This document shows, one piece after another, positions 27,661 to 38,474 of a stretch of 64,000 nucleotides of DNA. The DNA is from Pseudomonas sihuiensis. GTDB taxonomy: Bacteria; Pseudomonadota; Gammaproteobacteria; Pseudomonadales; Pseudomonadaceae. The DNA lies in NCBI RefSeq assembly GCF_900106015.1, contig NZ_LT629797.1, forward strand, positions 5,022,001 through 5,086,000, written 5' to 3'. A program made the translations under genes and the position numbers. Each line of letters begins with the position of its first letter. Position 1 is the first letter of the stretch. Under the pieces are notes generated by a model, which saw nothing but the letters and a program-made list of their open reading frames with translations, was not told where the DNA came from and did no database searches.

Positions 27661-27718
27661 TCGCGGCTAAAGCCCCTCCCACGGGATACCGCCGTTGTAG
27701 GAGGGGCTTTAGCCGCGA
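27661..27718. repeat. REP pair in opposite orientation between amiE and amiB
   Basis: Left arm TCGCGGCTAAAGCCCCTCCC, right arm GTAGGAGGGGCTTTAGCCGC. Compared with the other copies, the two arms are swapped, so the GTAGG ends face inwards. Confidence 0.82.
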
Positions 27719-27743
27719 GCTTTTCCAACACCTGAGGCGGTCT

Positions 27744-28778
27744 ATGCCCTTCGCCAACGACCTGATCGACAGCAACCGCGAGCGCTTGGAGCAGCAGGGC
27801 GTTACCCGGCTGCAATCACGCTTCCTCTTCGAGCCCGTTACCGTGATGGCCTTGCTGCATTCGCGCATCGTCGGTCAGGACGCGGTGTTGGCGCAGGTCG
27901 AGGCCATGCTCAAGGTGGTTAAGGCCGATATCGGCGAGCGCGAGCGGCCACTGGCGGTCAATCTGTTCATGGGCCCGACCGGTGTCGGCAAGACCGAGAT
28001 CGTGCGCTTGCTGGCGCAGGCCATCCATGGTCGTGTCGATGCCCTGTGCCGCATCGACATGCACACCCTGGCCCAGGAACACTACGCCGCCGCCCTGACC
28101 GGTGCGCCGCCTGGTTACGTTGGTAGCAAGGAAGGCACCACGCTGTTCGATGCCGAGGCCATCGCCGGCAGTTTCGGCAGGCCCGGCATCGTGCTGTTCG
28201 ACGAGCTGGAGAAGGCCAGCCCCGAAGTGCTGCGCAGCCTGCTCGGCATTCTCGAACATGGCCGCCTTACATTGACCGCCGGCAGTCGCACCCTGGATTT
28301 CCGTAACAGCCTGATCTTCATGACTAGCAACGTCGGCGCGCAGCAGGCGCAGCGCTACCGCGAGCGTTTCACCCGCGGTTGGCGACGCTGGTTGGGGCTG
28401 GCGCCCAAGGGCGAGGGTGCATTGCTGGAGCAGGTGCTGCACGAGCGCTTAGAGCCAGAATGGCTCAATCGCCTCGACCGCATTCTGGTGTTCAAGCGTG
28501 TCGATGAGCAGTGGTTGGATGCCTTGCTGAATATCGAACTGGACAAGCTCAACCAGCGCCTGGGTCGTCAGGGCCGTTCGCTACAGGTGGAGCAGAGCGC
28601 CCGCGCCTGGCTGTGTCGTGAGCATGACGTGCGTTTCGGCGCTCGCGCGCTGGCGCGTCGCATCCGTATCGAGCTGGAGCCGGCAATTGCCGAGCGGCTG
28701 TTGGCTGAGCCAACTGCGACGCGACTGCTCTGTACCTGCGAGCACGATGCCCTGCAGATAAGGCCGCGCTCTTCGTAG
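27744..28778 (+). CDS. amiB: AAA+ ClpB-like ATPase AmiB
   Basis: 344 aa single-ring AAA+ protein, similar to the C-terminal half of Clp/Hsp100 ATPases. Walker A GPTGVGKTE (about 77-85), PPGYVGSKEG (the Clp pore loop), Walker B IVLFDELEKA, sensor 1 FMTSNVG, and a Clp D2 small domain. In P. aeruginosa the second gene of the ami operon is such a protein; its role there (chaperone, perhaps for amide uptake) is poorly known. The start is ATG 27744, giving the typical N-terminus MPFANDLID. The stop TAG (28776-28778) lies inside the GTAGGAGCC end of the next repeat. Confidence 0.9.
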   Translation: MPFANDLIDSNRERLEQQGVTRLQSRFLFEPVTVMALLHSRIVGQDAVLAQVEAMLKVVKADIGERERPLAVNLFMGPTGVGKTEIVRLLAQAIHGRVDALCRIDMHTLAQEHYAAALTGAPPGYVGSKEGTTLFDAEAIAGSFGRPGIVLFDELEKASPEVLRSLLGILEHGRLTLTAGSRTLDFRNSLIFMTSNVGAQQAQRYRERFTRGWRRWLGLAPKGEGALLEQVLHERLEPEWLNRLDRILVFKRVDEQWLDALLNIELDKLNQRLGRQGRSLQVEQSARAWLCREHDVRFGARALARRIRIELEPAIAERLLAEPTATRLLCTCEHDALQIRPRSS

Positions 28779-28838
28779 GAGCCGGCTTGCCGGCGATCAT
28801 AGCTGACGAAAAAGCATCGCCGGCAAGCCGGCTCCTAC
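28775..28838. repeat. REP-type palindrome overlapping the amiB stop codon
   Basis: GTAGGAGCCGGCTTGCCGGC and its inverse. Its first bases supply the amiB TAG. It lies between the convergent amiB and prfC genes and probably ends transcription from both sides. Confidence 0.88.
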
Positions 28839-28860
28839 AAACGGGTAGTCGTGCAGACCT

Positions 28861-30444
<1,584 letters not shown>

Positions 30445-30611
30445 GAATATGTGCCTGGATGGAGTCGTTGAGGGTGCCTTGGCACCCGTAAAACGCGGGA
30501 TTATACCGATAACTGCGAGCTCTGGCGGAGAGCGGCTATCGGTTTTCAGATGGGCCGGTAGGTGATGCTGCCGGGCCGTGCCGTAGATGCGTAAATAACG
30601 CGTAAATGAAT

Positions 30612-30630
30612 GGTTATGAAAATTATTCCC
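30612..30630. promoter_or_regulatory. candidate Fur box
   Basis: GGTTATGAAAATTATTCCC matches 13 of 19 positions of the GATAATGATAATCATTATC Fur consensus (counted by hand). It lies about 50-70 bases before the likely GTG start of the PepSY-flavoreductase gene, a good place for iron repression. Confidence 0.55.
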
Positions 30631-30680
30631 ATATAGAGTGGCCGCCCGTCGCAGTGGGTCAGGGTAAGGGTGGCTCCGTC

Positions 30681-33212
30681 GTGTTCAAGAAAATCATCTT
30701 CCAGTTGCACTGGTTCTTCGGCATCAGCGCCGGCTTGGTGCTGGCCGTCATGGGTATCACCGGTGCCCTTTACAGCTTCGAGGGTGAGATCACCCGTGCG
30801 CTCAACGCCGAGCGCTGGCAGATCCAGCCCAGCGCACAGGGGCATCTCACGCCAGGTGAGCTGGCTGCGAAGATCGAGGCCGCTACCGCCGATCGCGTCA
30901 CCGCACTGTGGGTTGATGGTCGCCACGACGGACCTGGCACCGCTTTCCTCGTACCCCCGCCGGGCGAGCGGCGTGGGCCGCGCATCGTCTTCGACCCCTA
31001 TACCGGTGAAGTCCTTGCCGAGCCCGTTGGCCAGGACTTCTTCCACCTGATGCTGATGTTGCACCGCTTCCTGTCCATGGGCGAAGTGGGCAAGCAGATC
31101 ACCGCTGCCAGCACTCTGGCGCTGCTGTTCTTCTGTCTCTCCGGCCTCTATCTGCGTTGGCCGCGCAGGGCGCTGAGCTGGCGCACCTGGCTGACCCTGG
31201 ACTGGAAGAAGAAGGGGCGTAGCTTCAATTGGGACCTGCACGCTGTAGCCGGTACCTGGGTGCTGCTGTTCTATCTGTGTGCCGGGCTCACCGGTTTGTA
31301 TTGGTCCTATGACTGGTACCGCGAAGGGCTGACTCGCATGCTCTCCGACGCGCCGCCGGAAAAACGCGCTGAAGGCCGTGGTCGCGGTGGTCGTGAAGCA
31401 CCCAATGGCCCGGCCCCCGAAGTCGACTACGACGCTGTGTGGCAGAGCATCCAGCAGACCGCCGGGCCCAAGCTGGTCGCCTGGAACTTGCGCCTGCCGC
31501 TGGTGGCCGGGCAGCCGGCGACGGTCTTCTACATGCTCGATGGGGCCGAGCATGCGCGCGCCTTCAACCAGTTCCAGATTGATCCAAAAAGCGGCGAAGT
31601 CAGCCGTCATGAGCGCTACGCCGACAAGAGCTTCAAGGCGCAATTGCTGACCAGCGTTTACGCCCTGCATGTCGGCGAATACTTCGGCCTGACCGGTCGC
31701 ATCCTGATGATGCTGGCCACGGCGGCCATGCCGCTGTTCTTCATTACCGGCTGGCTGCTGTACCTGGATCGCCGACGCAAGAAGCGTGCGGCGCTGGCTG
31801 CGCGCGGTGCGCTGAAAACGGATGATTCAGGCGAAGGCTGGTTGGTGGGTTTCGCCAGCCAGAGCGGCTTTGCCGAGCAACTGGCCTGGCAGAGCGCCGG
31901 GCAGTTGCAGGCCGCCGGTATTCCGGTGCGGGTCGAGCCGCTGTCGCGCCTCGATGCCGACAGCCTGCGCCAGACGCGCAAGGCGCTGTTCGTGGTCAGC
32001 ACCTTCGGTGACGGTGAGGCGCCGGACGCTGCGCAGGGTTTCGAGCGCAAGGTGCTCGGTGGCTCGCTGCCGCTCGAACAACTGAGCTATGCCGTACTGG
32101 CCCTGGGCGACCGGCAGTACCAGCACTTCTGCGGCTTCGCCCGGCGTATCAACGATTGGCTGGGTTTGCAGGGCGCGCAGCGCCTGTTCGACAGCATCGA
32201 AGTCGATGGCGCCGATCAGGCCGCGCTGCAGCGCTGGCAACTGCAACTGAGCGAGCTGACCGGCGCCGCGCCAGGACGCTTCGAAGACGCGCCCTGGCAG
32301 AGCTGGACGCTGGCCGAACGGCGCCTGCTCAACCCCGGCAGCCAGGGCGCGCCGGTGTTCTTCCTCGGCGTGACGCCGCCTGCGCAGAGCACCTGGCAGG
32401 CCGGCGACATCCTGGAAATTCGTCCGCGTCATGCGCCGGCTGCGGTGCAGGCCTGGCTGCAGCACTCCGGCTGCGATGGCCTCGAGCCGGTGACCCTCGA
32501 TGGCCAAGCGATGAGCCTGAGCGAAGCCCTGGCTGAGCGCCAGTTGCCGGACAGCCTCGCGCACCTGGTCGGCCTGCATGCCCAGGCTCTGGTCGAAGCG
32601 CTGGTGCCGCTGGGTTCGCGTGAATACTCCATCGCCTCGGTGGCGGCCGATGGCGTGCTGCAACTGATCGTGCGCCAGGCCGTGCAGGCCGACGGCAGCC
32701 TGGGCCTGGGCTCCGGTTGGCTGACCGAGCATCTGCCTGCAGGCGGGCAACTGCTGGCGCGGGTGCGGCGCAACAGCGGCTTCCACCTGCCGGACGACGA
32801 CCGCCCGCTGATCCTGATCGGCAATGGCACCGGTCTGGCCGGGCTGCGTTCGCTGTTGCGCGCGCGGGCACTGGCGGGGCAGGGGCGCAACTGGCTGCTG
32901 TTCGGCGAGCGCAACCGCGCCTGCGACTTCTTCTGTGGTGACGAGCTGCAGGCGGCGCTGGTTACAGGCGAGCTGCAGCATCTGGATCTGGTGTTCTCCC
33001 GTGATCAGGCGGAGAAACGCTACGTGCAGGATCTGCTGCGCGAGCGGCACGAGCGCCTGTGTGCCTGGCTGGATGAAGGCGCGGCGATCTACGTCTGCGG
33101 CAGCCTGCAGGGCATGGCTGGCGGCGTCGATGCGGCGTTGCGCGACTTGCTCGGCGACGAGGTGGTGGACGATCTGATCGAGGAAGGCCGCTATCGCCGC
33201 GATGTCTATTGA
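30681..33212 (+). CDS. PepSY-domain flavoreductase (PiuB-like)
   Basis: 843 aa inner-membrane reductase. The N-terminal half is a PepSY-associated membrane domain: helix 1 in [20 protein letters not shown], further helices near 150, 190 and 350, with periplasmic loops. The C-terminal half (about 385-843) is a diflavin reductase like CysJ or cytochrome P450 reductase: flavodoxin ([27 protein letters not shown]), FAD module (REYSIASV) and NADPH module ([27 protein letters not shown] type). GTG 30681 starts at the conserved [10 protein letters not shown]; an ATG at 30606 is open but lies over the Fur box. Likely reduces ferric siderophores in or near the periplasm (inference). Confidence 0.88.
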   Translation: MFKKIIFQLHWFFGISAGLVLAVMGITGALYSFEGEITRALNAERWQIQPSAQGHLTPGELAAKIEAATADRVTALWVDGRHDGPGTAFLVPPPGERRGPRIVFDPYTGEVLAEPVGQDFFHLMLMLHRFLSMGEVGKQITAASTLALLFFCLSGLYLRWPRRALSWRTWLTLDWKKKGRSFNWDLHAVAGTWVLLFYLCAGLTGLYWSYDWYREGLTRMLSDAPPEKRAEGRGRGGREAPNGPAPEVDYDAVWQSIQQTAGPKLVAWNLRLPLVAGQPATVFYMLDGAEHARAFNQFQIDPKSGEVSRHERYADKSFKAQLLTSVYALHVGEYFGLTGRILMMLATAAMPLFFITGWLLYLDRRRKKRAALAARGALKTDDSGEGWLVGFASQSGFAEQLAWQSAGQLQAAGIPVRVEPLSRLDADSLRQTRKALFVVSTFGDGEAPDAAQGFERKVLGGSLPLEQLSYAVLALGDRQYQHFCGFARRINDWLGLQGAQRLFDSIEVDGADQAALQRWQLQLSELTGAAPGRFEDAPWQSWTLAERRLLNPGSQGAPVFFLGVTPPAQSTWQAGDILEIRPRHAPAAVQAWLQHSGCDGLEPVTLDGQAMSLSEALAERQLPDSLAHLVGLHAQALVEALVPLGSREYSIASVAADGVLQLIVRQAVQADGSLGLGSGWLTEHLPAGGQLLARVRRNSGFHLPDDDRPLILIGNGTGLAGLRSLLRARALAGQGRNWLLFGERNRACDFFCGDELQAALVTGELQHLDLVFSRDQAEKRYVQDLLRERHERLCAWLDEGAAIYVCGSLQGMAGGVDAALRDLLGDEVVDDLIEEGRYRRDVY

Positions 33213-33261
33213 CCCCGAGCAAGCCGCGTCGCACGGGTATTAAGTTGCCGAAGTGATTTTT

Positions 33262-33280
33262 ATATATGAGAATCATTCGC
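33262..33280. promoter_or_regulatory. candidate Fur box before the two-component genes
   Basis: ATATATGAGAATCATTCGC matches 12 of 19 Fur consensus positions, including ATGA-AATCATT in the core. It lies 24 bases before the response regulator ATG, in an AT-rich patch. Confidence 0.6.
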
Positions 33281-33303
33281 CTTAATACTCCTGAGTAACC
33301 TCC

Positions 33304-34002
33304 ATGACCGCCAGCCTGGCTCGCATCCTGATCGTCGAGGACGATCGCACTCTGGCCGCCCAGCTCGGCGAGCTGCTGCGTGGTCAGGGTTATGCCACCA
33401 GCGCCTGTCATCTGGGCGAGGCCGGGCTGGAGACGGCGCTGCGCGAGACGCCGGATCTGCTGTTGCTCGATGTGATGCTGCCGGACGTCAACGGCTTTTC
33501 TGTGCTGCGCCGCCTGCGTGAGCAACAGCAGACGCCGGTGATCATGCTCACCGCCTGCGGCGCGGAGGAGGAGCGCATTCGCGGCCTGCGCCATGGCGCC
33601 GATGACTACCTGCCCAAGCCCTTCAACATCACCGAACTGCAACTGCGCATCGACGCCGTGCTGCGTCGCACGCGCGCGCAGGAGAGTGCGCGCGGCGGCC
33701 AGACGCAGCAGTTGCAGGTCGACGAACTGCATCTGGATCGCCACGCCCAGCAGGCGCGGGTCGCAGGCTGCGATCTGGCGCTGACGCCGCTGCAGTTCCG
33801 CCTGCTCTGGTTGCTGGTCAGTCATCGCGGTGAGGCGCTGAGCAAGCCCTACCTGTACCGCATGGCGCTGGAGCGCGAGTACAGCCAGTACGACCGCAGC
33901 CTGGACATGCACGTCAGCCGTATCCGGCGCCGCCTGGCCGAAGCCGGCCTTGGCGCTGACCGCCTGCAGACCCTGCACGGCCGCGGTTACGCCTTCACAT
34001 GA
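33304..34002 (+). CDS. OmpR-family response regulator of iron-uptake locus
   Basis: 232 aa. The receiver (1-120) has the acidic pair VEDD, phospho-Asp56 in LLLLDVMLP and Lys in YLPKPF. A winged-helix DNA-binding domain (about 135-232) has LTPLQFRLLWLLVSH and the recognition region RSLDMHVSRIRRRL. Its stop overlaps the kinase start (ATGA at 33999). The pair resembles PirRS/PfeRS, which switch on enterobactin receptors. It probably activates the receptor operon at 35422. Confidence 0.93.
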   Translation: MTASLARILIVEDDRTLAAQLGELLRGQGYATSACHLGEAGLETALRETPDLLLLDVMLPDVNGFSVLRRLREQQQTPVIMLTACGAEEERIRGLRHGADDYLPKPFNITELQLRIDAVLRRTRAQESARGGQTQQLQVDELHLDRHAQQARVAGCDLALTPLQFRLLWLLVSHRGEALSKPYLYRMALEREYSQYDRSLDMHVSRIRRRLAEAGLGADRLQTLHGRGYAFT

Positions 34003-35333
34003 ACCGGCGCCTGTTCTGGAAGCTGTGCCTGGTCATCGGCCTGGGCAGCGTGCTGCTGTTCTGGATCATCGCCCGCGTCGCCTGGCAGACCGAGGAGCGC
34101 ATGAGCTTCATCGATGCCGAACACCAGCGCACCCTGCGCCACTACGGTGAGCAGGCCGAGGCGATGTACCGTGCCGGCGACCATGAAGCCCTGGCGCGCT
34201 GGCTGACTACCCTGCAGCAGCAGGAGCAGACCTGGGCGGCAGTGGTCGAGTCCGAGGTGCGTCCGTTGGCTGGCAGCGTGCTCAACGAGCGCTTCTACGA
34301 GGGCTTCGGCCTGGGACGCGACGTGCGCTGGAAGATCCACCTGTACTTCCAGGAAAACCCCATCATGGATCTGCCCTTCGCCGACGGCAGAACCCATTTC
34401 CTGATCATCCTGCCGCAGCGCATGCGCCCCGGCCTCAATTGGCATTACGCCAAGCTGCTGCTGCAACTGGTGGTGCCACTGGTGTTGATGCTGATCGTCT
34501 GCCTGGTGCTCTACCGCCACCTGATGCAGCCGCTCGGTCGTCTGGAGCAGGCCACCCGACAGTTCAGCGACGGCCGTCTGGACGTGCGCGTGCGCTCGCT
34601 GCTGGGCTCGCGCAACGACGAGCTGGCGCGCCTGGCCGAAACCTTCGACGCCATGGCCGCGCGCACCGGGCAACTGATCATCGACCAGCGTCAGCGTCTG
34701 GCGGACATGTCCCACGAGCTGCGCACGCCGCTGACGCGCATCGAGATGGCGGTGAGCCTGGCCGAGCAGGATGGCGGCCAGCGTCAGTTGCTCGAACGCA
34801 TCCGCGACGACTGCGCCGGCATGCGCCGTCTGGTCGAGGATGCCCTGACCCTGAGCTGGCTGGAGAACGAGCGACCCGAGCTGCGTGACGAGAACCTGGA
34901 CCTGTCCGAACTGCTCGACAGCATCCTCGACGACGCGCGTTTCGAGTACCCGGACCGGCAGGTTCTCTGCCAGATGCCCGACAGCGCGCCGCTGCATGGC
35001 AGCAGCAGCCGGGCGCTGGGCCAGGCCATCGAGAATGTGGTGCGCAATGCGCTGGACCACACCCCGGCAGGCGGCCAGATCGAGGTCAGCCTGAGCGAGG
35101 AGGGCGATGCCTGGCTGCTGCGGGTTGCCGACCAGGGGCCGGGTGTAGCCGAGCAGTGGCTGGAGCGCATCTTTCAGCCGTTCTTTCGTGGCGGCAGCGA
35201 GCGTGCCGGTTTCGGTCTCGGCCTGGCGTTGGCACAGCGCCAGGTCAGCGCCACCGGCGGCAGCATTCGCGCGAGCAATCGCGTCGGCGGTGGCTTGCTC
35301 ATGGAGATTCGCCTGCCACGCACGGCGATGTAA
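33999..35333 (+). CDS. sensor histidine kinase of iron-uptake locus
   Basis: 444 aa. Transmembrane helix 1 about 8-28, a periplasmic loop of about 120 residues, helix 2 about 155-176, HAMP (about 177-230), H-box MSHELRTPLTRIEMA with His239, an N-box-like ENVVRNALDHT and GFGLGLALAQRQ in the ATPase domain. Size and layout match PfeS/PirS. The ligand is probably a periplasmic ferric siderophore. Coupled to the regulator gene by a 4-base overlap. Confidence 0.93.
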   Translation: MNRRLFWKLCLVIGLGSVLLFWIIARVAWQTEERMSFIDAEHQRTLRHYGEQAEAMYRAGDHEALARWLTTLQQQEQTWAAVVESEVRPLAGSVLNERFYEGFGLGRDVRWKIHLYFQENPIMDLPFADGRTHFLIILPQRMRPGLNWHYAKLLLQLVVPLVLMLIVCLVLYRHLMQPLGRLEQATRQFSDGRLDVRVRSLLGSRNDELARLAETFDAMAARTGQLIIDQRQRLADMSHELRTPLTRIEMAVSLAEQDGGQRQLLERIRDDCAGMRRLVEDALTLSWLENERPELRDENLDLSELLDSILDDARFEYPDRQVLCQMPDSAPLHGSSSRALGQAIENVVRNALDHTPAGGQIEVSLSEEGDAWLLRVADQGPGVAEQWLERIFQPFFRGGSERAGFGLGLALAQRQVSATGGSIRASNRVGGGLLMEIRLPRTAM

Positions 35334-35376
35334 CAGTTGTAAAAGTGATTCCCTGCTCAGGTGCTTGTGATGAGAA

Positions 35377-35390
35377 TTCGCAAATGCGAA
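35377..35390. promoter_or_regulatory. TTCGCA-N2-TGCGAA dyad before the receptor operon
   Basis: Perfect 6-bp inverted repeat with 2-bp spacer, about 32 bases before the receptor ATG, with AT-rich flanks. It could be the operator of the adjacent regulator or part of a weak Fur site. Position and symmetry are the only evidence. Confidence 0.4.
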
Positions 35391-35421
35391 ATATTCACAT
35401 CTTTCCTGGGGAGGATCGATC

Positions 35422-37371
35422 ATGCCGCACTGCCCTTATCGCCTGAGTCTGCTCGGCGCCATTACCTTTAGTAGTCTGCTCGCCACGCAGGCGTACGGCG
35501 CCGATGCTGCGCTGGAGTTGCAGGCGCAGGAGATCACCGCCGCTGCCATCGACCGCAACGAAAGCGTCGAGGCCGAGCAACTGCAGCGTTACCAGGCCAG
35601 CGACCTGCAGGAAGTGTTCGAATCCAACCCCGAGGTGTCCGTGGCCGGCGGCCCCGGCGTGGCGCAGAAGCTCTACCTACGCGGCCTGGAAGACACCCTG
35701 CTGAACATCAGCATCGACGGCGCCAGCCAGCCGGGGCAGACCTTCCACCATACCGGCCGTATCGGCATCGAGCCGGAGCTGCTCAAGCGCGCCGAGGTGC
35801 AGGCCGGCACCGGCGATGCGACCGCCGGGCCGGGCGCGCTGGGTGGCGCGATCCGCTTCGTCACCAAGGACCCGGACGACCTGCTGCGCGACGGCGAGCA
35901 GCTCGGAGCGCTGCTCAAGACCGGCTATTTCAGCAATGGCGAAGGCTACAAGAGCAGTGCCAGTGTGTTCGGCCGTTTCAACGAGAACTGGTCGGCGCTG
36001 GCCATGACCACCTATCAGGATCAGAACGACTTTGAAGACGGCAACAACGACGACGTACTCGGCACCGCGGCGCGGCAAAAGCTCGGCTTCGCCAAGCTGG
36101 TGGGCAAGCTGACGGACGAGCAGACCCTGCGCCTGAGCTACGAGAAACGTATCGACGAGGGTGAGCGCAGCCAACGCCCGCAGTGGATCCCGAGTAGCTT
36201 CAACCGTCTGTATCCGCTGAGTACCGAGCGCGAGACCTGGACCCTCAACTACGCCTGGCAGCCGGTGAACAACGACCTACTGGATGTCGAGCTGACCACC
36301 TACCACACCACCAATGAGCTGGAGCAGGACGGCCGCTTCGGTCTGTACTTCGGCGATACCCGCAGCACGGGGTTCGACCTGCGCAACACCAGCCGTATTG
36401 GCGCGCATCAGCTGACCTATGGCGTCGACTACCGTGATGATCGCACCACCCTTGGCCCTGAGGGTGACCGCGAGCTGGACCACGAAGACGGCGAAGTGCT
36501 CGGTGTTTATCTGCAGGACCGCTACCAGATCACCTCGCGCCTGCAGCTCGACGCTGGCCTGCGCTACGACCGCTACAAGCTCGACGACCGCGACAAGCAG
36601 ACCTTCATCGAGGAAGGCATCAGCCCCAACCTGGGTCTGCGCTACCAGCTGACGCCTGAACTGGCCGTATTCGCCGGCCAGGCGCGGGCGCTACGCGGGC
36701 CGCAGGTGCGTGATGCCTTCAAGCTCGATGTGTCCGGCAACGACCCGGACCTGAAAGCCGAAAAGGCGCGCACCGACGAGGTCGGCTTCGACCACCGCGA
36801 CGGTGGTTGGGAGCTGAGCGGCAAGGCCTACGTCACCCGTATCAAGGATGCCATCGCCGACCCCATCGGCCGGCCCAATCTGTATGAGAACGTCGGTGAT
36901 CTGAAGAGCAAGGGTGTGCTGCTCAGCACCGCCTACCACTGGCAGCAGCTGAGCCTGGGGCTGAGCTATCACCGCAACGACGCGCGTCTGGATGGCGAGC
37001 GTCTCAACGTCTACGAATACAACGGCCTGGGTACCAGTCTCGGCGACACCTGGACCAGCTTCGCCGACTACCGCGCCAGCGATAACCTCACGCTCGGCTG
37101 GCAGGGCCGCTTCGTGCGCGGCATCGACACCCTGCACACCGGTGTCGGCGACGTCTCCAAGCCAGGCTACGGCGTGCATGACCTGTATGCCGAATGGCAG
37201 GCCGTGCCTGAGAGCCTGACGGTGACCCTGACGCTGAAGAACCTGCTGGACAAGCAGTACCTGGATCACGCCAGCAACGAGGACTTCGAGCACATTCCGG
37301 ACTACGAGGGTATCCGTGGCTCCTACGAGCCAGGTCGTGAGCTGCGTCTGGGGCTGGCATGGCGAATCTGA
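35422..37371 (+). CDS. TonB-dependent outer-membrane receptor
   Basis: 649 aa outer-membrane siderophore or heme receptor. Signal peptide about 1-28 (LLGAITFSSLLATQAYGA). The plug domain (about 45-165) has LRGLEDTLLNISIDG and GPGALGGAIRFVT. A 22-strand barrel follows, ending in the aromatic LGLAWRI motif. It is shorter than classical catecholate receptors. Start ATG 35422 with GGGGAGG upstream. First gene of a tight operon with a binding protein, permease and ATPase; its stop overlaps the next gene. Substrate unknown. Confidence 0.92.
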   Translation: MPHCPYRLSLLGAITFSSLLATQAYGADAALELQAQEITAAAIDRNESVEAEQLQRYQASDLQEVFESNPEVSVAGGPGVAQKLYLRGLEDTLLNISIDGASQPGQTFHHTGRIGIEPELLKRAEVQAGTGDATAGPGALGGAIRFVTKDPDDLLRDGEQLGALLKTGYFSNGEGYKSSASVFGRFNENWSALAMTTYQDQNDFEDGNNDDVLGTAARQKLGFAKLVGKLTDEQTLRLSYEKRIDEGERSQRPQWIPSSFNRLYPLSTERETWTLNYAWQPVNNDLLDVELTTYHTTNELEQDGRFGLYFGDTRSTGFDLRNTSRIGAHQLTYGVDYRDDRTTLGPEGDRELDHEDGEVLGVYLQDRYQITSRLQLDAGLRYDRYKLDDRDKQTFIEEGISPNLGLRYQLTPELAVFAGQARALRGPQVRDAFKLDVSGNDPDLKAEKARTDEVGFDHRDGGWELSGKAYVTRIKDAIADPIGRPNLYENVGDLKSKGVLLSTAYHWQQLSLGLSYHRNDARLDGERLNVYEYNGLGTSLGDTWTSFADYRASDNLTLGWQGRFVRGIDTLHTGVGDVSKPGYGVHDLYAEWQAVPESLTVTLTLKNLLDKQYLDHASNEDFEHIPDYEGIRGSYEPGRELRLGLAWRI

Positions 37372-38474
37372 TGGGACGAGCAATCGTTGCAGTACTGCTG
37401 GGGCTGGCGCTGCTGGCCCCGGTACAGGCACAAGTGCTGACCGATCTGGCCGGGCGTGAGGTGCTGGTGCCCGAGCGCGTCGAACGTATCGTGCTGGGCG
37501 AGGGCCGTTTGCTGCCGGTGCTGGCCATTCTCGAAGGCGAACAGTTTCTGGATCGTCTGGTGGGCATGCCGGCCGATCTGGCGCTGGTCGATCCCGGCAG
37601 CGCGCGGCAATACCAGCGGGCCTTTCCCGCGCTGGACAAGGTGCCGCGCATTGGCCAGGGTGCCGCCGATACCTTCAGCTTGGAGCAGGTGCTGACCTTG
37701 CGCCCGGATCTGGCCATATTCAGCCTCTCCGGGCATGGCCCGGACAGCACCCAGGGTCGGCTGATCGAGCAGTTGCAACGCGCCGGAGTGGCGGTGTTGT
37801 TCGTCGATTTCCGCGAGCAGCCATTGGTCAACACGCCGCGCAGTATGACCCTGCTTGGCCGGGTGTTGGGTCGCGAGGCGCGTGCCGAAGCCTTCAACGC
37901 GGCGCACGCCGAGGCCCTGGCTGCGGTGCGTGAGCGTTTGCCGCAAGGAACAGCGCCCAAGGTGTTTCTGCACAGTCGCGCCGGCCTCGGTGATGGCTGC
38001 TGCGAGAGCATGGCGCGCGGCATGTTCGCCGATCTACTGGCCGAGGCCGGTGGCGACAATATCGCCCGCGAGCGCCTGCCCGGCCATGCCGGCACCCTCA
38101 GCCTGGAGCTGCTGCTTAGCCAGCCGCCCGAGCTGTACATCGCCAGCGCCGTGGGCTCGGCCGACAGCCTGGCCGAGGGCGCGACCTATATCGCCCTGGG
38201 GCCGGGTGTGGCGGCGGATGCGGCGCAGGCCTCGCTCAGGCGCCTGCTTGGGCGTGGCGGCTTGCAGCATCTGAGCGCCGTGCGCGAGGGCAGGGCGCAT
38301 GCCATCTGGCATGGTTTCTACAACAGCCCGTTCAACGTGGTGGCGGTGCAGGTATTCGCCAAGTGGCTGCACCCCGAAGCCTTCGCCGATCTCGACCCGC
38401 AGCGCACGCTGGAGCGCTTCTACAGTGAGTTCCAGCCAGTGGCGCTGGACGGCCAGTACTGGATCAGCCTGTGA
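37359..38474 (+). CDS. iron-siderophore ABC transporter, binding protein
   Basis: Periplasmic binding protein of the FecB/BtuF fold, 371 aa. Signal peptide IVAVLLGLALLAPVQA, then VLTDLAGREVLVPERVERIV, the normal opening of class III binding proteins, where the protein sits at the top of the first lobe. Start may be ATG 37359 or ATG 37371; the latter overlaps the receptor stop as TGATG and gives 367 aa. A Cys pair (GDGCCES, about 210) is unusual. Passes the iron chelate from the receptor to the permease. Confidence 0.9.
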   Translation: MANLMGRAIVAVLLGLALLAPVQAQVLTDLAGREVLVPERVERIVLGEGRLLPVLAILEGEQFLDRLVGMPADLALVDPGSARQYQRAFPALDKVPRIGQGAADTFSLEQVLTLRPDLAIFSLSGHGPDSTQGRLIEQLQRAGVAVLFVDFREQPLVNTPRSMTLLGRVLGREARAEAFNAAHAEALAAVRERLPQGTAPKVFLHSRAGLGDGCCESMARGMFADLLAEAGGDNIARERLPGHAGTLSLELLLSQPPELYIASAVGSADSLAEGATYIALGPGVAADAAQASLRRLLGRGGLQHLSAVREGRAHAIWHGFYNSPFNVVAVQVFAKWLHPEAFADLDPQRTLERFYSEFQPVALDGQYWISL

